Source: STF1-184 sp050178795
Lineage (GTDB): Bacteria; Bacillota; Clostridia; Christensenellales; UBA1242
Direction of reading: 5' to 3'
DNA length: 64,000 nucleotides
Assembly: GCA_050178795.1 (NCBI GenBank)
Contig: JBFXFT010000006.1
Span: forward strand, 1 to 64,000
A program made the translations under genes and the position numbers. The notes beneath the pieces are model-generated. The model saw only the letters and a program-made list of their open reading frames with translations. It ran no database searches and was not told the origin of the DNA. This document shows, in pieces, positions 35,862 through 42,155 of this stretch; the stretch's first letter is position 1; each line of letters opens with the position of its first letter.

Positions 35862-36687
35862 TTTAGTTGTAAAACCAAAGTTGGATCAAATTTTACTTGA
35901 GGAAGAATTTAGTGTTTCGTTGTATGCAGCAAATGGCGATGAAGAGCCTATAGAAATAACGGTTTGCCCTCAAAACGCATACAAGGCTTTTAATTCAAAA
36001 ATTTGGCCTCATCTTTACATTGAGCAAAAAATAGCCAGCATTCAATTTTATGAGGAAATGTTATCAATAGAAAAAGGAAGACCATCAATACCATTTGTTC
36101 TTGATACCAAGGGCAAGTTTCTTATAGGGTTTGAACTTACAGATATTGATACCGTTAAACATACTCTTAATGTGTCTAGGATAAACAAATATTATCCAAT
36201 AGCTATTGCCACTTTAATTGCCCAACAAGATAATAGAAGAGACCATTATGACGACTTTTTTAGGTACTATGAAACAGGGCTATGTAAAGACAAACAAACA
36301 GAACTTTTAATAAAGAGTTATTTAAATCAGTTTGAAGATATGACACCAAAGGCAAAGGATTTTAATAAATGGACGCTTGAACAAAAAGCAAAATATTGCC
36401 TTCGTTACAATCAGCCTTGTGCTGAAGAGTTAAGAAAGGGTGAAGAAATTGCCGAACATTACTCTGAACAGGCAGAAGCAATATTAGGTTTAGAAGATGT
36501 AACAGCCCATATCTATATGACAAAACTTAGAAAGGAATATGAAAGGGGGCGCGCACTCTTTGACGTGATATATAAGGGCAAGACGAGGGAAGAGGTCTTT
36601 ACAGTCCTATATGATAGAATATATAAAGCAGTCGAAAGTGACAAAAATGGCGGCGCAGAAGTAGAGATTGACGTATTGGTAAAATAA
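35842..36687 (+). CDS. Tandem paralogue family, member 4
   Basis: 281 aa from the ATG at 35842, which is preceded by AGGGG; the longer frame from a TTG at 35827 is less likely. Core KIASIQFYEEMLSIEKGRP at 63-81, preceded by NAYKAFNSKIWPHLYIE. Shorter C-terminal region than members 1-3. It overlaps the end of member 3, so translation is coupled. A terminator follows at 36686. Confidence 0.65.
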   Translation: MNKLYFNLVVKPKLDQILLEEEFSVSLYAANGDEEPIEITVCPQNAYKAFNSKIWPHLYIEQKIASIQFYEEMLSIEKGRPSIPFVLDTKGKFLIGFELTDIDTVKHTLNVSRINKYYPIAIATLIAQQDNRRDHYDDFFRYYETGLCKDKQTELLIKSYLNQFEDMTPKAKDFNKWTLEQKAKYCLRYNQPCAEELRKGEEIAEHYSEQAEAILGLEDVTAHIYMTKLRKEYERGRALFDVIYKGKTREEVFTVLYDRIYKAVESDKNGGAEVEIDVLVK

Positions 36688-36720
36688 AAAAATTGCAACA
36701 TCAAACTGTTGCATTTTTTT
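36686..36720 (+). terminator. Terminator of the four-gene paralogue operon
   Basis: AAATTGCAACA pairs with TGTTGCATTTTTT around a six-base loop, with one mismatch. Confidence 0.8.
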
Positions 36721-36741
36721 ATAAAAATTTTATTTTACTGC

Positions 36742-36770
36742 TTGACAATTAATAGTGCAAAATGTTAATA
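36742..36770 (+). promoter_or_regulatory. Promoter of the tRNA-Asn gene
   Basis: TTGACA (36742-36747), 17-base spacer, TTAATA (36765-36770), about 22 bases before the tRNA. Confidence 0.7.
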
Positions 36771-36791
36771 TATGACAGTCCAATACTATAT

Positions 36792-36866
36792 TCCTCAATA
36801 GCTCAGCGGTAGAGCACTCGGCTGTTAACCGATAGGTCGTAAGTTCGAATCTTACTTGAGGAGCCA
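36792..36866 (+). tRNA. tRNA-Asn (anticodon GTT)
   Basis: Cloverleaf parts are visible: acceptor TCCTCAA/TTGAGGA, D-arm GCTCAGCGGTAGAGC, anticodon arm with CTGTTAA (anticodon GTT), T-loop GTTCGAATC, and an encoded CCA end at 36864-36866. Its cognate synthetase asnS is at 48859. No integrase or att-like duplication is seen next to it. Confidence 0.97.
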
Positions 36867-36867
36867 A

Positions 36868-36900
36868 ATAAAAACTAGGTAAAACACCTAGTTTTTTTGT
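36868..36900 (+). terminator. Terminator after tRNA-Asn
   Basis: AAAAACTAGGT pairs with ACCTAGTTTTTTT around a short loop. Confidence 0.85.
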
Positions 36901-36921
36901 TTTTTTAATAGACTACCTATA

Positions 36922-36950
36922 TTGACTTATGAAAATTATGGTGTTAAAAT
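36922..36950 (+). promoter_or_regulatory. Promoter of the trypsin-like protease gene
   Basis: TTGACT (36922-36927), 17-base spacer, TAAAAT (36945-36950). Confidence 0.75.
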
Positions 36951-36967
36951 AAAACAAGAGGTTTTTT

Positions 36968-37678
36968 ATGAGTAGCAAAAAAAATATTATATTAATTATA
37001 ACAGGCATACTGATTGTAACGATTGCAACTTTTTTGTTTGTCAATGTTGTTATAAACCCTAGTCCCACAACAATTTTTTACAATAATTCATCAAGTATTG
37101 TTGAGTTAAAGTGCGTAACAGAATCGGAAGGCGAAAGTTTTGGTACAGCCGAAATAATAAAAGATGATGGAACTCTTGTCACTAATGCCCATGTTGTTAC
37201 ATTTACTGAACTAAATGTGGTTACAGAGTTTGATAGTTACTTTATACGTTTTAGTAATGAGGAAGAATATAGAGAAGTATCACTAATTAAGTATGATACG
37301 GAAAAAGATATAGCGGTGTTAAAAATAGATGACATATCATTGTTAAATATTAAGCCTATTAAAATAGGAACATCAAATAATTTAAAGTTTGGCGAAAGAG
37401 TTTATGCAATTGGTAATGGTTCAAACTATGGATTAGCTATTACTGAGGGCATAATAAGTATGCCTATAGTAAACATTGAATATTCTGAAGTTGTAAGAGA
37501 AGTTATTCAATGTGATTTAACAATAACGGCAGGTAATAGTGGAGGAGCTCTTTTAAATAACAGGGGAGAACTAATTGGCATAACAACTTTTAGAACAAGA
37601 GATAACTCAGGAAACACAATTTATGGAATAGCTTATTCAATTCCTATAGATGACGTTATTGAATATGTAAATTCTTAA
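36968..37678 (+). CDS. Membrane-anchored trypsin-like serine protease (S1C/HtrA-like, no PDZ)
   Basis: 236 aa. One N-terminal membrane helix (about 7-30) leaves the protease domain outside. The catalytic triad is visible: H75 in LVTNAHVV, D114 in EKDIAVLKID and S191 in TAGNSGGALLNN. Final strands GITTFRTRD and GIAYSIPID are as in HtrA/DegP enzymes. The C-terminal PDZ domain of HtrA is missing, so substrate selection differs. The next genes encode a secreted protein and its possible partner, which could be substrates (inference). Strong own promoter and terminator. Confidence 0.9.
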   Translation: MSSKKNIILIITGILIVTIATFLFVNVVINPSPTTIFYNNSSSIVELKCVTESEGESFGTAEIIKDDGTLVTNAHVVTFTELNVVTEFDSYFIRFSNEEEYREVSLIKYDTEKDIAVLKIDDISLLNIKPIKIGTSNNLKFGERVYAIGNGSNYGLAITEGIISMPIVNIEYSEVVREVIQCDLTITAGNSGGALLNNRGELIGITTFRTRDNSGNTIYGIAYSIPIDDVIEYVNS

Positions 37679-37707
37679 AAAAGCAAATATTACATTTGCT
37701 TTTTTTA
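37676..37707 (+). terminator. Rho-independent terminator
   Basis: AAAAGCAAAT pairs with ATTTGCTTTT, followed by a T run. The 37708-37860 interval contains a promoter-like TTGACA (about 37816) with TAAAAT 16 bases on, and nothing else evident. Confidence 0.8.
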
Positions 37708-37924
37708 ATTAATCGCATATATAATTAAAGCAAATTTCAACTACATATTGCTTAATTTTTTATGTCAAAAACCCCTTTTATTAAAAGCAAAAATAACCCC
37801 AAAAAATGTTGGGTATTGACAAATTATGCCAGTATGATAAAATTGTATTAGTAATATTTCTTTGAATAAACGCAAAAAATTTATTCGTTCAGGAATTATT
37901 ATTAATAAAAAAAAGGGGAATTTT

Positions 37925-39049
37925 ATGAAAAAGAACTTTTTGAAATTTTTTACAGCTGTTGGTCTTGCTTTTATTTTAGCAATTACTCCGAGCCTATTTC
38001 AAATTAATAAAACACAACAAGCCGTAAATACAAGAACCATTGAATTATCTGTACAAGCAATGGATTACGAAAGTGTTCTAAATGAAGAATTTGATAACTT
38101 TAATTTAGTTACAACAGACTCATTAACAACACTTACAGCAGAGAGCCTAATTAATTTATCAGACTTAGGCGAAATAGATAATTTAAGTGAAACCACTAGC
38201 GAAGAAGAACAAGAGGTGTCTGTACACTATACTTTTAGTTTTGACAGCGAAACCAACATTGTTACTTTGTTTGCAGAATTGCAAAATGGAGAAGAGGTCT
38301 TAATTGACACACTAACTGGTGTGGCTTTCGTAAATGCGGAAGGCAATTATGACGCTTTGTTTGAAGTTGAAGGTGATTACATATTATTAAGCGAAATGCA
38401 AAATGTTGGAATGATTGAAAACTGTGGCTGGTTTAGCAAATTGGTTAATAAAATTGTGGTAGCAGCAGTCGTTGTTGTTGCAGTTGCAGCAGTTGCAGCC
38501 GTTGTTGTGGCTACAGCAGGTGCAGGATTAGGAGTTGTTATTGCCGTTGGCGCAGCAGCAGGTGCTGTAGCAGGCGGAGTAGCAGGCGGAGTAATATCTG
38601 TTTCTGAATATGGTACATTAGACTGGCGATGGGTCGCTGGAGGAGTTGTTATTGGGGCTGCCTTAGGCGCAGCAACTGGCTGGGGCGTTGGCTCTTTAGC
38701 CGGAGCAGGAACTGCTGTTGCTAGCACAGCAAGTACTCTTACCGCAACTCAAGCAGACCAAGTAGAAACATTAATTAATGATGCTGGTCAAGCGGCATTA
38801 AAATATTCACAAACTATTATCAATAATGGATATGTAGATGCAGCGAGCAGATATTATAGAGCTTATGTTGATAATTACTCACTTATTACACAAGAAATAA
38901 TGAAAGCTAAAGACCCAATTATAGAATCAACAGGTAATTTTAAATGGGTTGTTGAAGGTGCAATTGATGCTACAAGGGGTGTTTGGGAATTAGTAATTGA
39001 CCCTGTCACTAAAACAATTTTACACTTTTTATTTAATTCTAATATTTAA
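37925..39049 (+). CDS. Secreted glycine-zipper protein (candidate toxin or surface protein)
   Basis: 374 aa from the ATG at 37925 (ribosome site AAAAGGGG; the longer frame from 37862 adds only an unlikely leader). Signal peptide (MKKNFLKFFTAVGLAFILA), then an acidic region, then a single Cys in NCGWFSKLVNKI. A long Ala/Val/Gly stretch follows (about 178-260) with repeated G-x3-G and A-x3-G spacings, typical of glycine-zipper, pore-forming or membrane-inserting segments. The C-terminal 60 residues form a compact domain ending WELVIDPVTKTILHFLF, reminiscent of toxin C-terminal modules. Its immediate partner gene starts 45 bases later. Function inferred only. Confidence 0.55.
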   Translation: MKKNFLKFFTAVGLAFILAITPSLFQINKTQQAVNTRTIELSVQAMDYESVLNEEFDNFNLVTTDSLTTLTAESLINLSDLGEIDNLSETTSEEEQEVSVHYTFSFDSETNIVTLFAELQNGEEVLIDTLTGVAFVNAEGNYDALFEVEGDYILLSEMQNVGMIENCGWFSKLVNKIVVAAVVVVAVAAVAAVVVATAGAGLGVVIAVGAAAGAVAGGVAGGVISVSEYGTLDWRWVAGGVVIGAALGAATGWGVGSLAGAGTAVASTASTLTATQADQVETLINDAGQAALKYSQTIINNGYVDAASRYYRAYVDNYSLITQEIMKAKDPIIESTGNFKWVVEGAIDATRGVWELVIDPVTKTILHFLFNSNI

Positions 39050-39093
39050 TTAACAATAAAAAGTGAGAATACTACACAAAGGAGTTGTATTTT

Positions 39094-39564
39094 ATGAATG
39101 AAGTTAAATTTTTATTTAACAGTAATGAAGGCGAAACAAAAATAGATATTTATCATAAAATAGAAATAGCATATAAAGAAGATGGTCTATTTTGCATAAA
39201 TGGTGGAGGCGGTTTTTGCCTTTACTTAGGTGAGTCATACATTAACATTGGTATTGACGGAAATAACAAGAGAGTAGAAAACTTTGGTGGCTTATTTAAT
39301 TTAAAGGAAACAAAAAACGCTTCAATTGAATTGCCTAAAAAAGTTGTAAAGGGACTTCTTTATGTTAATAGTGAAAAAGAATTTAAAGATGGTTTTGCTA
39401 CACGTATTGTTTTTAGTGAAAAACGTTTATATGATATAAAAAATAAAGTTTTACAAATTGGTGAGTATGACCCAAATAAACTTAGTTTACAGTTTTTTAA
39501 AAACGCTTATGCTCAACTTTCAAAAGATGGTGTTCTAGAGGGAATCATCATAACTGGAATATAA
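39094..39564 (+). CDS. Small soluble partner protein (candidate immunity protein)
   Basis: 156 aa from the ATG at 39094 with AAGGAG upstream (the TTG at 39085 overlaps that site). Soluble, without signal peptide; mostly beta, with a glycine-rich loop (FCINGGGGFCLYLGES, about 38-53). It follows the secreted glycine-zipper gene by 45 bases and precedes a strong terminator, so the two form a unit. Size, cytosolic location and position are those of an immunity protein; no homology was recognised. Confidence 0.5.
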   Translation: MNEVKFLFNSNEGETKIDIYHKIEIAYKEDGLFCINGGGGFCLYLGESYINIGIDGNNKRVENFGGLFNLKETKNASIELPKKVVKGLLYVNSEKEFKDGFATRIVFSEKRLYDIKNKVLQIGEYDPNKLSLQFFKNAYAQLSKDGVLEGIIITGI

Positions 39565-39608
39565 AAAACAACTTTAATTTTTTATGTAAGTCTTTTGTTT
39601 TATTTTTT

Positions 39609-39639
39609 AACAACTCGGTTAACAGCCGAGTTGTTTTTT
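39609..39639 (+). terminator. Strong rho-independent terminator
   Basis: AACAACTCGG (39609-39618) and CCGAGTTGTT (39626-39635) form a perfect ten-base stem followed by T residues. Confidence 0.9.
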
Positions 39640-39734
39640 AGTGTAAATTTGTTATTTTATTTTGGTTTAGATATTGAAGTAAAGAATGGTTTTTGTTATA
39701 ATGTGAGTAAATATAAACAACTTATGAGGTACTA

Positions 39735-41078
39735 ATGACACAAGCGGTTGCAAAAACTAATTTTTGGAAATATTTAATTGAAACTTCTAAAAAATCAAGT
39801 TATTTGGTGGTTATTGGAATAATTACTGCGCTTTATATGACAATAAGTTCGGTTTTTGCAAACACTATGCCATTAAAAGAACTTACATATTTTAACGCTA
39901 TGTTTTCGCTCGCTTATTTTTCTAGCATAATTGGCTTTGGAATTGCAGGCGGAGTTGCTATATATATCAACCAAAACTATAAAAACAAAGATGTCGTTGC
40001 CAATTACAATAGGTATGGCTTATTCCTTACGGTAATTTTGGCGGCAATATTTGTAATTTTGATTGTACTATTTAAAGAAGTAATTTTTGACTATATTTTT
40101 AACATTGATGTGGCAGGAGATTATACCTTCTTTTACTTAATGTGCGCGTATATATTTTTAAATTGTATCAATCGTTATTTTATGCATACTTTAAAAAATA
40201 TGAAAGAATTTAAAGCACAATTATTACAAATTGCAATATATTCTACATTGATTGTAGTTGCGCTTTTAATTTTAAACTTTATGGGCGGAATATATTTAAA
40301 CCTTGTTGGTTTTATTTATGTGGGCGTTTCAATTTTAAGTGTTATTCTATTCTATTTTATATTTTTGAAAAATAAAAATTATGGTATAAATCTTTTGGTT
40401 TTTAAAAAGTTAAAATTTACATATAAAGAGTTTTCTACAATTATGTATATGGCTTTTTCCGAAATTATTTGGCAAATTGGCTATATGTTTACTGCGATGT
40501 TCCTGTTAAAGGTAAGTGAAATATACTTTAACGCATATTCATATTATGAAAATGTTTTAGACTTTTTTAATACTTTATACTTTAGTTTTATTGTAATAAC
40601 GAGCATTGACATAACGCGTGCGCTTGGCGAAAACAAGAAAGATGAAGCCTATATGCACGGCAAATATTCAATTTATTTTAGTATTTTTATTTGGGTCGTG
40701 TATGCGCTATGTAGTTTAGCATTAATTGTTCCAATAAATTCTGGAATAAATATTGACGTTAGACCCATTGCCACAATAGCGATGATTCTATATGTCTCAA
40801 CACACTTGTTTAGATTCATAGTTTGGAATTTGTCAAGTTATGTCATAATTTGGGGCGGTAAAGTAAAAACAGTATTTTGGCTTGAATTTTTGTCCGCAAT
40901 ATATTATGTCTTAATATTTGTCTTTGCTGATTACTTTCCAAGTTCAATATATTGGGCATTCTTCTTCATAAGTTTGGACAACATAATAAAAACCCCAATA
41001 TATTTAATAATGTTTAAAAACAAAAAATGGCTTGTAAATTTAACGGCTCCAAACCCAAATCCAGAGTTAAACACCTAA
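39735..41078 (+). CDS. MATE-like multidrug/polysaccharide flippase family transporter
   Basis: 447 aa, about 12 membrane helices in two related halves. It resembles the MATE/MOP superfamily: first helix region SSVFANTMPLKELTYFNAMFSL, then GIAGGVAIYINQNYKNKD, and in the second half MAFSEIIWQIGYMFTAM with ITSIDITRALGENKKDEAYMHGKY. MATE proteins exchange drugs or other amphiphiles for Na+ or H+; the substrate here is unknown. The GAGGT site supports the ATG. A terminator shared with the opposite strand follows. Confidence 0.8.
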   Translation: MTQAVAKTNFWKYLIETSKKSSYLVVIGIITALYMTISSVFANTMPLKELTYFNAMFSLAYFSSIIGFGIAGGVAIYINQNYKNKDVVANYNRYGLFLTVILAAIFVILIVLFKEVIFDYIFNIDVAGDYTFFYLMCAYIFLNCINRYFMHTLKNMKEFKAQLLQIAIYSTLIVVALLILNFMGGIYLNLVGFIYVGVSILSVILFYFIFLKNKNYGINLLVFKKLKFTYKEFSTIMYMAFSEIIWQIGYMFTAMFLLKVSEIYFNAYSYYENVLDFFNTLYFSFIVITSIDITRALGENKKDEAYMHGKYSIYFSIFIWVVYALCSLALIVPINSGINIDVRPIATIAMILYVSTHLFRFIVWNLSSYVIIWGGKVKTVFWLEFLSAIYYVLIFVFADYFPSSIYWAFFFISLDNIIKTPIYLIMFKNKKWLVNLTAPNPNPELNT

Positions 41079-41081
41079 CAT

Positions 41082-41113
41082 AAAAAAACTAGGTTATTTA
41101 CCTAGTTTTTTTT
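41082..41113. terminator. Bidirectional terminator
   Basis: AAAAAAACTAGGT pairs with ACCTAGTTTTTTT between convergent genes; it overlaps the stop of the minus-strand gene. Confidence 0.85.
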
Positions 41114-41345
41114 GTTTATATTCCATATATGTTAGTAAGCCAATTATATAGTTTATGTCGTCAAACATATTTATATATGTGTCTTCTAGTATCGCGTTTC
41201 TTAGTTCGTTTACCGAAACGCCCATAAACTCCAAATAGAGTTTTGCAGTTTGGTAAACCGTTCTCTGGTCTTCTATTCCTGGTTTATTGTCTAGTTCGTC
41301 ATATAGTTTTCCAAGTTCAATCATAACTTTTATTACATTTTCCAT
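41094..41345 (-). CDS. Small hypothetical protein
   Basis: 83 aa, helical, with no recognised motif; acidic with a KYLEFMGVSVNELRN-like turn near the centre. Starts 2 bases after the stop of the uracil-DNA-glycosylase-like gene, so the two are co-transcribed. Its ribosome site AAAGGA lies inside the end of that gene. Function unknown. Confidence 0.6.
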   Translation of the reverse strand: MENVIKVMIELGKLYDELDNKPGIEDQRTVYQTAKLYLEFMGVSVNELRNAILEDTYINMFDDINYIIGLLTYMEYKQKKLGK

Positions 41346-41347
41346 AT

Positions 41348-41989
41348 TTATTTTTCCTTTAAAATTTGTTTAATGTCTTCTAGTGCTTTATGTTGGTTAA
41401 ATATTCCATTTCCGACAGGGTAGTGTATTACAAAGCATTCAAAATTTTTGTCTTTAATTTTTAGTGAGAATTTTTGTTGTCTACAAGTTGAAACACTAAT
41501 TTTTTTGTCTAAAACTATTGACGCTACTTGATTGCCAAACAAAAATATGGTTTCGGGGTTTACCCTGTAAAGTTCTTCAAGCAAAAGTTCTTTATAGTTT
41601 AAAAATACGCTGTCATCTAGTGGTCTTGCGTCGTCTTGAGAGCATTTTGCCAAATTTGTAATCCAAAGTTTTTGGTTTTTGACCTCGTCATACACTTCTT
41701 TGCAAAAGTTTTTGTCCCATTCGCTTGGCTTTAAACCTTGTATTTTTTCATTTAATTTTGCATCAAATAGCGAGCATTTAGTTAAAAAGTTCCAAATTTG
41801 TTTTGTCGTTAGCCATGGGGCGCTTATGTCGTCCCAGTTGGTATTTGATGAAATATTGCGCTTTGTAGGGTTCATAAAAACAAGCGCAAATTTTGCGTTT
41901 TTGCTTTTTCCGTTGCCGTATACGCTTTTTAGGTTTTGCGAGCCATATATGCTTTGCAATTTGTCATATTTTTCATGTAAATCTTTCAT
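41348..41989 (-). CDS. Uracil-DNA glycosylase superfamily protein
   Basis: 213 aa. Motif A-like VFMNPTKRNIS with M39-N-P-T42, the central strand WITNLAKCSQDDARPLDD, strand ETIFLFGNQVASIVL (about 150-164), and motif B-like IHYPVGNGIFN near 190, where UDG family members place the active-site His. The N-P-T in motif A differs from the GQDPY or GEAPG of classical families, so substrate specificity is uncertain. It has no Shine-Dalgarno sequence: a TATAAT box ends 6 bases before the ATG, so the mRNA is probably leaderless. Confidence 0.7.
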   Translation of the reverse strand: MKDLHEKYDKLQSIYGSQNLKSVYGNGKSKNAKFALVFMNPTKRNISSNTNWDDISAPWLTTKQIWNFLTKCSLFDAKLNEKIQGLKPSEWDKNFCKEVYDEVKNQKLWITNLAKCSQDDARPLDDSVFLNYKELLLEELYRVNPETIFLFGNQVASIVLDKKISVSTCRQQKFSLKIKDKNFECFVIHYPVGNGIFNQHKALEDIKQILKEK

Positions 41990-42069
41990 AGTTCAATTAT
42001 AGCATATAATTATTATATTCTATTTGTTTTAATTAATTTATGGTATATTAATTTAGGTATTTTTGAGTA

Positions 42070-42098
42070 TTGACACACATTATTAATTGGGGTATAAT
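42070..42098 (+). promoter_or_regulatory. Full-consensus promoter of the GLUG protein gene
   Basis: TTGACA (42070-42075), exactly 17 bases, TATAAT (42093-42098): a perfect sigma-A promoter, indicating strong expression. The leader is about 50 bases. Confidence 0.9.
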
Positions 42099-42155
42099 AA
42101 ACATATAAAATTTCGGGCAGATAATAACTTAATTTAATCTATTGGAAGGGGTTAT

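Noticed and set aside
36742..36970. tRNA-Asn as an integration site of a mobile element
   Set aside because: No integrase gene and no repeat of the tRNA 3' end was found in the neighbourhood.
38377..38727. Minus-strand Ala/Pro/Thr-rich frame opposite the glycine-zipper region
   Set aside because: It is the complement of GCA/GGA/GTT repeats in the secreted protein gene; no start signal.
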